In this document: in pieces, positions 26,167-34,433 of the stretch
Layout: the number at the start of each line of letters is the position of its first letter
How positions within the stretch are numbered: the stretch's first letter is position 1
From: an uncultured Mycoplasma sp.
GTDB taxonomy: Bacteria > Bacillota_I > Bacilli_A > RF39 > UBA660
Reading direction: 5' to 3'
DNA length: 49,062 nt
Assembly: GCA_946500895.1 (NCBI GenBank)
Contig: CAMMXG010000001.1
Location: 64,705 to 113,766 of the forward strand
Translations under genes and position numbers: made by a program
The notes under the pieces: generated by a model
Told to the model about the DNA's origin: nothing
The model's database searches: none
Seen by the model: the letters and a program-made list of their open reading frames with translations, nothing else

Positions 26167-26905
26167 ATTATTAAGTATTAAAAATTTAAATAAAGTTTAT
26201 TATTCAAAAAAAGATGAAATAGAAGCTATAAAGGATATAACTTTCGATTTATATGAAGGCGAATTTGTATCAATTGTTGGACCATCAGGTTGTGGAAAAT
26301 CTACCCTTTTAAATATATTAACCAATATGGATACCAAAACAAAAGGAACGATTGAATTAAGTACAAACTTAAAACTAGGTTATATGCTTCAAAGTGATTC
26401 GATGCTACCCTGGAAAAAAGTAATTGATAATGCCCTTTTAGGATTAGAAATCAAAAAAGAAAAAAATGAAGAAAATATTGAATATGTAGAAAGTTTATTT
26501 AAAAAATATGGACTTGCTGATTTTCTAGATAAATATCCTAGTGAATTATCAGGTGGAATGAGGCAAAGAGTAGCTTTAATTCGTACTCTTGCCCTAAAAC
26601 CAGATATATTAATATTAGATGAACCATTTAGCAAACTTGATTATCAATCAAGATTAAAAGTAAGTGATGATGTTTATAAAATTATTAAAGAAGAAGGAAA
26701 AACAGCTTTAATGGTGACGCATGATTTAGCAGAAGCGATAAGCATTTCAGATCGTGTAATTGTTTTAAGCGATAGACCATGTGAGATTAAAAGTATATAT
26801 AAGATAAAAAGAGAAAAAAACGGAACACCTATAGAAAACAGAAAAGATAAAAATTTTGCTTATTACTACGATTTAATTTGGAAGGATCTAGCATACCATG
26901 ACTAA
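26159..26905 (+). CDS. ABC transporter ATP-binding protein (SsuB/TauB type)
   Basis: 248 residues. Walker A VGPSGCGKSTLLNILTN (about 40-56), Q-loop YMLQSDSMLPW, signature LSGGMRQRVALIRTLA, Walker B DILILDEPFSKLD, switch MVTHDLAEAIS. The importer of substrate captured by the upstream binding protein. Overlaps the upstream gene by 8 bases and the downstream permease by 8 bases, one operon. Confidence 0.93.
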   Translation: MNKLLSIKNLNKVYYSKKDEIEAIKDITFDLYEGEFVSIVGPSGCGKSTLLNILTNMDTKTKGTIELSTNLKLGYMLQSDSMLPWKKVIDNALLGLEIKKEKNEENIEYVESLFKKYGLADFLDKYPSELSGGMRQRVALIRTLALKPDILILDEPFSKLDYQSRLKVSDDVYKIIKEEGKTALMVTHDLAEAISISDRVIVLSDRPCEIKSIYKIKREKNGTPIENRKDKNFAYYYDLIWKDLAYHD

Positions 26906-27680
26906 AGAGCATAAAGATTATTTAAAAAAAATAAGAAGAGAAAAGTTAATTGTTATAACTTTTCAAATCTTAATATTAATAGGTTTTCTTATTATATGGG
27001 AATTATTAAGTAAATATAAAATTATCAATCCTTTTATCTTTTCATCTCCATCCAAAGTAATAGAAACAATAAAAAATCTCTACTTAAATTATAATCTTAT
27101 TGGTCATATCCTAACTACCCTTTATGAAACATTAATTGCTTTCATCCTAGGAATTACTTTAAGTTTTATCATAGCCATTATTCTCTATGAATTTAAAATA
27201 TTAAATAAAATAGTAGATCCTTATTTAACTATGCTAAATAGCCTACCAAAAGTAGCATTAGGACCATTAATCATTATTATCGCTGGAGCAAATACCAAAT
27301 CAATCATTGTAATGGCTTTACTCATTAATTTAATTGTAGGAATTATGACCATTTACAATGGCTTTAATAATATTGATAAAGATTTAATTAAATTATTTAA
27401 AACATTTAATGCTAGTAGATTTGATATATTATTCAAATTAACCATTCCTGCTTCATACAAAACAATTATATCTAGTTTAAAACTGAATATATCAATGACT
27501 TTAATTGGTGTTATTATGGGTGAATTCTTAGTAAGTCAAAGTGGTCTCGGTTATCTAATTATATATGGAACTCAAGTATTTAATTTAGATATGGTTATGA
27601 GTGGTATTGTCATATTAATTATTATTTCTTTTGTACTTTATAAAATCATTACTTATATAGAAAAGAAATTATTAAAGTAA
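26898..27680 (+). CDS. ABC transporter permease (SsuC/TauC type)
   Basis: 260 residues with six predicted membrane helices and the BPD_transp_1 fold. The EAA-type loop is visible: FKTFNASRFDILFKLTIPAS. GPLIIIIAG, LPKVALGPL and MGEFLVSQSGLGYLI are typical of the nitrate/sulfonate/taurine group. Third gene of the importer operon; a strong terminator follows at once. Confidence 0.93.
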   Translation: MTKEHKDYLKKIRREKLIVITFQILILIGFLIIWELLSKYKIINPFIFSSPSKVIETIKNLYLNYNLIGHILTTLYETLIAFILGITLSFIIAIILYEFKILNKIVDPYLTMLNSLPKVALGPLIIIIAGANTKSIIVMALLINLIVGIMTIYNGFNNIDKDLIKLFKTFNASRFDILFKLTIPASYKTIISSLKLNISMTLIGVIMGEFLVSQSGLGYLIIYGTQVFNLDMVMSGIVILIIISFVLYKIITYIEKKLLK

Positions 27681-27705
27681 AAAGCAACCAAACAGTTGCT
27701 TTTTT
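27680..27705 (+). terminator. Terminator of the ABC importer operon
   Basis: AAAAGCAAC, short loop, GTTGCTTTTTT, starting at the stop codon of the permease. Confidence 0.85.
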
Positions 27706-27735
27706 ATAATGTCCTAATCCATAAAAGTTTTCATT

Positions 27736-27760
27736 CTATGGTCGAAATTTTCGACCATAG
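27736..27760. repeat. 25-base near-perfect palindrome
   Basis: CTATGGTCGAAA and TTTCGACCATAG around one T. It is followed by an A-run and not by a T-run on the plus strand, so it is not a terminator for the importer; it lies just downstream of the ORF6N relic. Confidence 0.6.
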
Positions 27761-27858
27761 AAAAAAATATTCCTTTGCTGTTAAAATAAAGCTAAATCTT
27801 TCCGGAAAATGATCCCAACCTCATTAATAATACATAGCAAAAAATTAAAATAATACTT

Positions 27859-28159
27859 CTAAATCTTACTTATTTTATCAATCAACAAACTACAAATATC
27901 ACTATCATCAATTAAAACATATCGTCTTCCACCATGTGTTGTTAAATTTGAGGTAGAAAATTTCGACCTCAAGTTTTCTAATTCTTCATTAGTTAAAACA
28001 TCAGGAAACTTATTCTTACTATTTTTTACAGCCTCATTGATATGCTTTGTTTCTACTTGATAAAGTTTTGCTAAATCACTATCAAGCATTACTTGTTTTC
28101 CGCGAATTTCATAAATTAAATTTTCAATTTTTTCATTTTTTTAAAATAATATCATTCAT
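27859..28159 (-). pseudogene. ORF6N domain protein relic
   Basis: The ORF6N domain (phage/mobile-element DNA-binding) is recognisable: MLDSDLAKLYQVETKHINEAV and SNLTTHGGRRY. But the gene is decayed. The true start ATG at 28159 (MNDIILKK) is cut from the domain by a run of seven A (28136-28142, minus strand) where eight would restore EKIENLIYEIRGKQVM. The block between NKFPD and VLTNEEL is short, and the sequence after GGRRY jumps to LIDDSDICSLLI and stops, so the middle and end appear deleted. A relic of an integrated element. Confidence 0.7.
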
Positions 28160-28238
28160 ATTTTCACCCACTAATTTTCATAGTTTAATTATATCAAACA
28201 AATGTACAAAAAACGAGCTAGATATACAAATTACAAAA

Positions 28239-29252
28239 TTATTTTAATTCAAACTTTATAGTTCCCTTTCCACCTGTAGATGTTATTATTGCATATCCTC
28301 CATTAATAATTGTCATTCTTGGTGGAACATGTCCAAAATCAGCATCAGTAATAATAGGTATATTCATATCACCTAATACTCGTTTTACTGCATCATCAAA
28401 ATTGATTACAAAATTACTTTCATGACACGCACTTCTTCCAAAAATAATTCCTTTACAATGATTAAACCAACCATTATCTTTAAATTTCCACAAAGTACGT
28501 ACCAAATCCTCACTAGAAAGTTCACAATTATCAAAATACCAAACTATTCCATCATTCTTATATTTTTCTATAAACTCTTTTGTTTTATCAAAACGAGTAC
28601 CAAAAAGTTCAGTAATGATATCAATACAACCACCAATCATACGCCCTTCTATTTCAATTTCTTCCTCACCATTCAAGTTTTTCCAATAAACAGGTGTATC
28701 TAAAGTATATTCTTCTGTTCCTAAAACCCGTTCTATCCACTCACCTTCATACATTGAAAAGCTTTTTTGAAGGATTAAATTACCCTCTAAAATTTTTAAG
28801 TTATTTTCTATTGATTCATGCCAAGAATACATTCCAAATCCCACAAAATTATGACCATAAATAGTTGCAATATCATAATTTGTTGTAATAGTAAATAACA
28901 AACCAGTTGGATCCGAATAACCTTGCAACCACTTAATATTATTCTTTACTACCGAAAAATCAAAAAAGGTAAGCATTTCTAGCAAAAATTCTCCACCAGT
29001 AGCACAAATAATTGCTTTCACATCTTGATTTTTATATAAATTTTCTAGTTCTAAAGCTCTTGTTCTTGCATCACTACTAGCACAATCTAAATTAAACCGA
29101 ACATGAGGTGCTTCTAAAATTTGATATCCTTTTTCATTTAATTTTTGGATAGCCATATTTAACTGATTTACTTTCACTTCTCTTGTTACTCCATTAGAAG
29201 GTGCACTAACGCCTATTGTATCACCCTTTTTTATAAATTTTGGATAAATCAT
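28239..29252 (-). CDS. S66 family peptidase (LD-carboxypeptidase/MccF-like)
   Basis: 337 residues. MEROPS S66 family. GYSDPTGLL (about residue 112) carries the nucleophile Ser, YFDNCELSSEDL the Glu and DADFGHVPP the His of the Ser-Glu-His triad. LdcA members trim the tetrapeptide of peptidoglycan; MccF members cleave microcin C-type nucleotide peptides. The form with GYSDPTG rather than G-x-SD-x-T places it nearer the MccF side, though only weakly. ATG at 29252 has AGGAAG eight bases upstream; the GTG at 29261 is unlikely. Confidence 0.88.
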   Translation of the reverse strand: MIYPKFIKKGDTIGVSAPSNGVTREVKVNQLNMAIQKLNEKGYQILEAPHVRFNLDCASSDARTRALELENLYKNQDVKAIICATGGEFLLEMLTFFDFSVVKNNIKWLQGYSDPTGLLFTITTNYDIATIYGHNFVGFGMYSWHESIENNLKILEGNLILQKSFSMYEGEWIERVLGTEEYTLDTPVYWKNLNGEEEIEIEGRMIGGCIDIITELFGTRFDKTKEFIEKYKNDGIVWYFDNCELSSEDLVRTLWKFKDNGWFNHCKGIIFGRSACHESNFVINFDDAVKRVLGDMNIPIITDADFGHVPPRMTIINGGYAIITSTGGKGTIKFELK

Positions 29253-29325
29253 ATCAATCACTTCCTAATATAAGTGTATCATTTTCCATAATAAAAGAGC
29301 AAGAATTATTTCTTACCCTTCAGAG

Positions 29326-29859
29326 TTAAGCTTTACTTACTTGATATACTTCAACTTCTACTGGTGTTTCTTGACCAAATAAATCAATCAAAACATTTAA
29401 ACGATTATTTTCTAAGTCTATTGAATCAACTTTACCCATCATACCTTTGAATGGACCATCAATAATACTAACTTTATCACCAACAGCCATTTCAGATTCA
29501 ATATTAACACGACTCATACCCATACCAGCAAGTATTTTATCAATTTCACTTGGAAGAAGTGGTGTTGGTTTTGCCCCCTTACCACTAGAACCAATAAATC
29601 CTGTTACTCCTGGAGTATTACGAACAATATACCAAGCTTCATCACTCATAATCATTTCAACAAGAACATATCCTGGAAACATTTTCTTTTTCTTTTCTTT
29701 TTTCTGACCATCTTTCACTTCAACTTCCGTTGTTTCCGGAACAATGACTCTAAAAATATAATCTTGCATTCCCATAGATTCAGTTCTAGCTTCCAATTTT
29801 TCTTTTACTTTTGATTCATGACCAGAATAAGTATTAACAACGTACCACTCTTTTTCCAT
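29326..29859 (-). CDS. nusG: Transcription termination/antitermination factor NusG
   Basis: 177 residues. NGN domain with WYVVNTYSGHESKVKEKL and MFPGYVLVEMIM, IVRNTPGVTGFIG, then the KOW motif VGDKVSIIDGPFKGMMGKVDSI. Stimulates pausing or elongation and couples transcription with translation. Its start overlaps the secE stop by one base. Unusually rplK-rplA do not follow; an S66 peptidase does. Confidence 0.97.
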   Translation of the reverse strand: MEKEWYVVNTYSGHESKVKEKLEARTESMGMQDYIFRVIVPETTEVEVKDGQKKEKKKKMFPGYVLVEMIMSDEAWYIVRNTPGVTGFIGSSGKGAKPTPLLPSEIDKILAGMGMSRVNIESEMAVGDKVSIIDGPFKGMMGKVDSIDLENNRLNVLIDLFGQETPVEVEVYQVSKA

Positions 29860-30119
29860 TAGTTAAAAGCCCCCTTTATAACAGACATAAGTAAACTAAG
29901 TAATACAAAGAATACTACTAAAATAATGATAAAAACTAAAGTAGCAATCGTATACTTTAAAACTTCTTTCTTTGTAGGCCATTTTACTTTAGAAAGTTCA
30001 TTCTTTACTCCTTCAAAGTAAGATTCTTTTTTTACTTTTTCTCTTGTTTTCTTATCCTTTTTTGTTTCTGTTTTCTTTTTTGTTTTTTTAACTTCTTTTT
30101 CTTCAGCTTTTTTTGCCAT
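29859..30119 (-). CDS. secE: Preprotein translocase subunit SecE
   Basis: 86 residues. A very basic N-terminal extension of KKTKKK type (about 1-32), the conserved amphipathic block YFEGVKNELSKVKWPTKKE and one C-terminal membrane helix (about 57-80). Small essential SecYEG subunit. Partner gene nusG overlaps by one base, as in most bacteria. Confidence 0.95.
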   Translation of the reverse strand: MAKKAEEKEVKKTKKKTETKKDKKTREKVKKESYFEGVKNELSKVKWPTKKEVLKYTIATLVFIIILVVFFVLLSLLMSVIKGAFN

Positions 30120-30147
30120 ATTGCTTCCCCTCTAAATTAAAGTATTT

Positions 30148-30168
30148 AAAAAAACACTTTCGTGTTCA
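30148..30168 (-). terminator. Terminator between DUF368 gene and secE-nusG
   Basis: Minus strand AACAC, GAAA tetraloop, GTGTT, then T-run. Confidence 0.75.
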
Positions 30169-30220
30169 CCTATAATTTATCACAAACCAAAAGAAAAAGC
30201 AAGTAAAAAATTATATTTTT

Positions 30221-30997
30221 CTACTTATCTAACTGATAGCCAGCAAATACACCTACAGCAAATATTAAAATCAAAAATATATTAATAGTATTACAAACAC
30301 TTAAAAAAAGCATAAAAACAGATGATAAAGAAATAGCAAATATAACCACGTTGGTTTCATTATTCCACTTTTTTAGCAAATAATACATTACATAGCAAGT
30401 AAGAATAACTCCTATTACTAAACCTAAAAAATAAAGAACAAACAAAATCGAAAAAGGATTACCTAAAACATTTAAAACAAATTCATAAGATCCAAGCATC
30501 ATAAATATTGCAGTTCCACTAATCCCAGGAACAATAGATGTTACTGCATCAATACCACCAAGTACTATAACATAAAGATAATGAAAAATATTTTTTTGAA
30601 AAGCAAACAACTCATTACTCTCAAAAAAAGGAATAATAAATAAAATCATAAAAGAAATTACAAAAAGAAACTTATTTTTTCGGTTAAAAGAAACTTGTTT
30701 CTTAAATCTAAAAACAGTTCCCATAATAAGTCCTAAAAACAAATAAATAGTAACATAGTAATAATTAGAAAGTAGAAAAAGAATAATTTTACTAAACAAA
30801 ATAATTGCTAAAAAAAGACCTATTCCAAAATTAAATAACAAATAAAAATGCCTTTTTTTATCATCAAAAAATCTAGTTACCGCTTCCATCAAAGGCTCAT
30901 ATATACCCATAAACATTGCCAGCATTGCCCCACTTACTCCGGGAATGATTTTGCCAATACCAACAATAAAACCTTGTATAATTAATTTCAAACTCAT
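30221..30997 (-). CDS. DUF368 family undecaprenyl phosphate flippase (PopT-like)
   Basis: 258 residues, about eight membrane helices. Two repeated family motifs are visible: GKIIPGVSGAMLAMFMGIYE near the N-terminus and SIVPGISGTAIFMMLGSYE in the middle, the inverted-repeat PGVSG signature of DUF368. Members were shown to recycle undecaprenyl phosphate across the membrane for cell-wall synthesis (Bacillus PopT). ATG at 30997 follows GGTGA. The gene lies between mazEF and secE. Confidence 0.88.
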   Translation of the reverse strand: MSLKLIIQGFIVGIGKIIPGVSGAMLAMFMGIYEPLMEAVTRFFDDKKRHFYLLFNFGIGLFLAIILFSKIILFLLSNYYYVTIYLFLGLIMGTVFRFKKQVSFNRKNKFLFVISFMILFIIPFFESNELFAFQKNIFHYLYVIVLGGIDAVTSIVPGISGTAIFMMLGSYEFVLNVLGNPFSILFVLYFLGLVIGVILTCYVMYYLLKKWNNETNVVIFAISLSSVFMLFLSVCNTINIFLILIFAVGVFAGYQLDK

Positions 30998-31021
30998 ATA
31001 TTTCACCAGTAAAAATATATG

Positions 31022-31050
31022 AAAAAAGATTAATTTTAAAAACTAATCTT
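31022..31050 (-). terminator. Terminator after mazF (copy 1 of identical hairpin)
   Basis: Minus strand AAGATTA, 11-base loop, TAATCTT, then six T; the same hairpin core occurs at 31676-31705. Confidence 0.8.
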
Positions 31051-31390
31051 CTATACAAGAATTCATTAAATCGATTACATTAGCAAAATCTCTTTCACTC
31101 ATTTTCTCTACATATTCTAAATTTCTTACTTCATAATCAATACTACGAATATGTTCACACAAAACAGAACCGCTAATCTTTTTTGTATCTTTTAAACAAT
31201 AATGAGTAGGAAATTCTTTAGTATTTGATGTAATTGGACAAACAATAACCATTTTTGTAAATTGATTAAAAGGATTATTACTAATAATAACAGCAGGTCT
31301 AAAACCTTTTTGTTCATGTCCTTTAATAGGATTTAAATCCACAAAAACAATATCACGTTTCATAGGAATATATTCTTTTTTCTTTACCAT
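31043..31390 (-). CDS. mazF: MazF/PemK-type mRNA interferase toxin
   Basis: 115 residues. MazF fold: KRDIVFVDLNPIKGHEQKGFRPAVIISN, the KG..Q.G.RPAVI toxin signature, then FTKMVIVCPITSN and KISGSVLCEHIRSIDYE. Toxin cleaving single-stranded RNA; cut site unknown. The conserved catalytic Arg (GFRP) and the Thr/Ser (PITSN) positions are present. Overlaps mazE by 7 bases in one operon. Confidence 0.92.
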   Translation of the reverse strand: MVKKKEYIPMKRDIVFVDLNPIKGHEQKGFRPAVIISNNPFNQFTKMVIVCPITSNTKEFPTHYCLKDTKKISGSVLCEHIRSIDYEVRNLEYVEKMSERDFANVIDLMNSCIED

Positions 31391-31623
31391 ATTTCTTTGC
31401 CTTGTGCATCATCCCAAACAAAATCCTTACACAAATTCTCTCCTTGATATGTATTAATTCTCTCTTGCAAAGAAACTTTAGGATTTATTTTAGTAATGAT
31501 AATTTGATTTCCTTTCTGTTTTATATTGACAATATCATTTGTCTTTAAATGAAGTTCTTTAATAATATTATGGGGAATACGAATTCCTTCGGAATTGCCC
31601 CACTTTTGAATTTTAGCTTCCAT
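31384..31623 (-). CDS. mazE: MazE/AbrB-type antitoxin
   Basis: 79 residues from the ATG at 31623; the frame is open to 31656 but that stretch overlaps the -10 region. N-terminus MEAKIQKWGNSEGIRIPHNI is the swapped-hairpin AbrB/MazE DNA-binding domain; the C-terminal YQGENLCKDFVWDDAQGKEIW is the acidic, aromatic toxin-neutralising tail. It should bind its own promoter. Confidence 0.92.
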   Translation of the reverse strand: MEAKIQKWGNSEGIRIPHNIIKELHLKTNDIVNIKQKGNQIIITKINPKVSLQERINTYQGENLCKDFVWDDAQGKEIW

Positions 31624-31645
31624 AATATACACCAGCCCTAATAAT

Positions 31646-31674
31646 AGTATATACAAAGTTTATACTTTTGTCAA
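31646..31674 (-). promoter_or_regulatory. mazEF promoter with operator-like symmetry
   Basis: Minus strand consensus TTGACA (31669-31674), 17-base spacer, TATACT (31646-31651). AGTATA in the spacer and TATACT at the -10 form an inverted repeat suitable for MazE autoregulation. Confidence 0.8.
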
Positions 31675-31675
31675 G

Positions 31676-31705
31676 AAAAAAAGATTAATTTTAAAAACTA
31701 ATCTT
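31676..31705 (-). terminator. Terminator upstream of mazEF (copy 2 of identical hairpin)
   Basis: Minus strand AAGATTA, loop, TAATCTT and seven T, with the same loop as the hairpin at 31022-31050. It ends the zinc-ribbon gene transcript. Confidence 0.8.
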
Positions 31706-32163
31706 TAACCTGCAATCATAATATATTCAGCTACACAAAGGAAAATTGTAATAAGATTTAAAACAATACCAGCTGTATTAGCACCATTTTTAAGTTTACC
31801 ACGACTACCAATTGCTAAACAAATTCCAATAATAGAAAGTATAGCTGGAAGAAAAATAACAGTAATTGCCGCAACAACCAATTCAGAATGATAAGCATTA
31901 GATATAATTTCATGAACAGAATGAGAATAATCTATATAAGTTGACATTCCCATAGCAATTACAAAAGTAATAACACCGGCAATAATAGCAAGAATACCTA
32001 AAACCATGCTTGCAGTAGCTACTCCACTTCCTGGCAATGATTGAACAACCACTGTATTATTAGCAAGATTATTAGAACTTCCTTCTTTTGAGAGAGCATT
32101 ACCACAATTAGCGCAAAAACTTGCTCCCTCTAAAACTTTTTCTCCACAATTTGAACAATACAT
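31705..32163 (-). CDS. Zinc-ribbon membrane protein (DUF4190-like)
   Basis: 152 residues. N-terminal zinc ribbon MYCSNCGEKVLEGASFCANC (two CxxC pairs), a Ser/Asn-rich linker, then three membrane helices (about 50-70, 90-115, 130-150), including GVATASMVLGILAIIAGV, a stretch of DUF4190 type. Such proteins are common in Bacillota and of unknown role. AAGGAG precedes the ATG by 11 bases. Confidence 0.75.
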   Translation of the reverse strand: MYCSNCGEKVLEGASFCANCGNALSKEGSSNNLANNTVVVQSLPGSGVATASMVLGILAIIAGVITFVIAMGMSTYIDYSHSVHEIISNAYHSELVVAAITVIFLPAILSIIGICLAIGSRGKLKNGANTAGIVLNLITIFLCVAEYIMIAG

Positions 32164-32230
32164 ATAAACTTCAACTCCTTCTACTTTAATATATCATATA
32201 AAACTCCAAAATACAATATTCAAAATAACC

Positions 32231-32258
32231 AAAAAAAAGAAGACTAACAACATCTTCT
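32231..32258 (-). terminator. Terminator after CotD-like gene
   Basis: Minus strand AGAAGA, 9-base loop, TCTTCT and a run of T. Confidence 0.75.
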
Positions 32259-32603
32259 TTCATAAATATTTTGCACTTCATTTTCTTCACAGCAAGAATA
32301 AGTTGGTGCGTAAGTATGACGATAAATATGATGATTAATAATTCTTGTATTACATGGTATGATATGAGGAACCTCATGGCAAATATATCTATGACATACA
32401 GTTTCTCTTGGACATTCATAGATTGGTGGACAAACTACTCCCGGAATAGATTCTCCCATCATATTTGGCATATACATACAAGCACCCATATCACATGCTT
32501 CTGGATATCCATCTTTTTCTCCTGCTTTGTATTGTGCATCATAATATCCTTCCGCTTTCATTGATTCATAATCACGATTATTATTTATTTTCAAGATAAT
32601 CAC
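32244..32603 (-). CDS. CotD-like Cys/His-rich protein
   Basis: About 119 residues (GTG at 32603, or the TTG three codons on). No membrane or signal segment. The centre has CPPIYECPRETVCHRYICHE, then PHIIPCNTRIINHHIYRHTY and APTYSCCEEN, with many Cys, His, Pro and Tyr: the layout of CotD-family spore coat proteins, whose NHHxxRHxYxP core is recognisable. Cross-linking or metal binding in a protein layer is likely. Its presence with gpr-like and spoIIP-like genes points to a spore or spore-derived program. CotD membership is inferred from composition and a short core, not from strong alignment. Confidence 0.6.
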   Translation of the reverse strand: MIILKINNNRDYESMKAEGYYDAQYKAGEKDGYPEACDMGACMYMPNMMGESIPGVVCPPIYECPRETVCHRYICHEVPHIIPCNTRIINHHIYRHTYAPTYSCCEENEVQNIYERRCC

Positions 32604-32656
32604 TTTCCCTTTCTAGTGTATCTTATGACTAAATAATAATAATGCCTAGGTGTTTA

Positions 32657-33055
32657 TCATGCTTTTTTCTGTCGATTCGTAAAAAAATAATTAAAGAAAC
32701 ATAATAAAACATTAATAAGAATACCATAATAAACAGCACTAATTAAAACTAAGAAAGCAAAATTAGTAAGAACCTCACTTGGAATGATAATAATCAAAAA
32801 GATTGGTGCAACTAAACCTAATATAAGATTTACCACCACAACATAATAAATATATTTTTTAGCCCTCATATCTAACTTATTAAAAATAAAACGAATTAAA
32901 AAGTAAAAAAGGAAAGCAACAAGTATTAATCCTAAAAAATGAACAAGCAATTTTAAAGCCTGATTATTAATAGGAATTAAACCAATAAGTACCATCAAAA
33001 ATGTATAAAAAACAAATTCAAATACTGAGGATAAAAAAACAATAAACTTCTTCAT
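32657..33055 (-). CDS. Four-helix membrane protein of unknown function
   Basis: 132 residues, not recognised. Four predicted membrane helices (about 5-27, 35-60, 68-92, 95-122), a basic start (MKKFIVFL) and a basic end (NRQKKA). It lies 9 bases after ffh and is likely co-transcribed with it. No motif suggests a substrate. Confidence 0.7.
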   Translation of the reverse strand: MKKFIVFLSSVFEFVFYTFLMVLIGLIPINNQALKLLVHFLGLILVAFLFYFLIRFIFNKLDMRAKKYIYYVVVVNLILGLVAPIFLIIIIPSEVLTNFAFLVLISAVYYGILINVLLCFFNYFFTNRQKKA

Positions 33056-33064
33056 TTAACCTCC

Positions 33065-34372
33065 TTAGAATGGCATTTTCATATTACCATTACTAAATTT
33101 TTTCATCATATCTTTCATGGATTCAAACTGTTTAAGTAAACGATTGACTTCTTCAACACTTACCCCACTACCTCGAGCAATTCTTTGTTTTCTACTAGCC
33201 TTAAGAATTTCGGGATTATGTCTTTCTTTTGGTGTCATAGAACTAATAATTGCTTCTATATGGGCAAGTTGTTTAGGATCAATATTAACATTATTAAGTC
33301 CCATTTTTCTAGCTCCTGGAAGCATTTTTAAAATATTTTCCAAAGGCCCTAACTTTTTAATTTGTTTAATATTAGTTAAGAAATCTTCTAAATCATATTT
33401 ACCTTTACGCATTTTAGACATTTGATTTTTCGCATCATCTTCACTAATCAATCCTTCTACTTTCTCAGCAATACCTAAAATATCTCCCATATCAAGAATT
33501 CGCTCAGCCATACGATCCGGATAAAACTCTCTTAATCCATCCATTTTCTCAGAATCTCCAACAAACTTAATTGGAATATGCGTTAAATGTCTAACTGATA
33601 GAGCAACACCACCCTTAGTATTACCATCCAGTTTCGTTAAAATAGTACCTGTCAATTTAAGTTTTTCATTAAATCCAGTAATAACATTAATCGCATCTTG
33701 TCCCATCATCGCATCGATAACCAAAATAGTTTCATCAATTTTAAAGTTAGATGATAGTTCTTCAAGTTCACCCATTAAAGCTTCATCGATTTGCAAACGT
33801 CCAGCTGTATCGATAATAATATAATCAAGATGATTTTCTCTAGCATACTCTAATGCTTCACGAACAATTTCTACGGGACTAATTTTACCTTTCGTAAAAA
33901 CTGGTACATTTAAACTTTTTCCTATTTCTACTAGCTGTTCAATTGCGGCTGGACGATAAATATCACAAGCTACTAAAAGTGGTTTTTTATTATGTTTTTT
34001 TCTTACATAATTAGCAAGTTTCCCTGCTGTAGTTGTTTTACCACTACCTTGAAGTCCACAAAGCATTAAAATAGTCGTTCCATTATTTACTTTTAAAGGC
34101 TCATATTCACCACCAAGTAATTCTACTAATTCATCTTTAACAAGCTTAATAAAGAGTTCATCCGGCTTTAAGCTTTTAGATACATCAAGTCCCAAAGCTT
34201 TTTCTTTTACACTCGCCACAAATTCTTTTACAACTTGATAATTAACATCCGCTTCAAGTAATGCAAGCCTGATTTCTCTCATGGCATCACTAATATTTTC
34301 TTCTGTAATCGTACCCATTCCTCGAATATTTTTTATTGCTTTACTAATTCTATCTCCCATGTATTCAAACAT
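33065..34372 (-). CDS. ffh: Signal recognition particle protein Ffh (SRP54)
   Basis: 435 residues. N domain, then the G domain with GLQGSGKTTTAGKLA (G1), CDIYRPAAIEQL, DTAGRLQIDEALM (G3) and TKLDGNTKGG (G4), then the M domain (IKKLGPLENILKMLPG) which binds 4.5S/SRP RNA and signal peptides. Delivers nascent membrane proteins to SecYEG through FtsY. Ends in a Met-rich KMPF tail. Usual companions ylxM and ftsY are not in the window. Confidence 0.97.
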   Translation of the reverse strand: MFEYMGDRISKAIKNIRGMGTITEENISDAMREIRLALLEADVNYQVVKEFVASVKEKALGLDVSKSLKPDELFIKLVKDELVELLGGEYEPLKVNNGTTILMLCGLQGSGKTTTAGKLANYVRKKHNKKPLLVACDIYRPAAIEQLVEIGKSLNVPVFTKGKISPVEIVREALEYARENHLDYIIIDTAGRLQIDEALMGELEELSSNFKIDETILVIDAMMGQDAINVITGFNEKLKLTGTILTKLDGNTKGGVALSVRHLTHIPIKFVGDSEKMDGLREFYPDRMAERILDMGDILGIAEKVEGLISEDDAKNQMSKMRKGKYDLEDFLTNIKQIKKLGPLENILKMLPGARKMGLNNVNIDPKQLAHIEAIISSMTPKERHNPEILKASRKQRIARGSGVSVEEVNRLLKQFESMKDMMKKFSNGNMKMPF

Positions 34373-34407
34373 TTATAATCATCTCCAATAAAAATATTTT
34401 ATCATAC

Positions 34408-34433
34408 AAAAAGGCTAAACTCAAGGTTAGCCT
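34408..34433 (-). terminator. Terminator after ZnuA-like gene
   Basis: Minus strand AGGCTAA, 8-base loop, TTAGCCT, then T-run; overlaps the stop codon. Confidence 0.8.

Noticed and set aside
27736-27760. Second terminator after the ABC importer
   Set aside because: The perfect palindrome is followed by an A-run, not a T-run, on the plus strand, and a good terminator already lies at 27680-27705.
33117-33425. Open frames on the opposite strand of ffh, nusG, polA and other clear genes
   Set aside because: They are antisense shadows without ribosome binding sites or recognisable domains.
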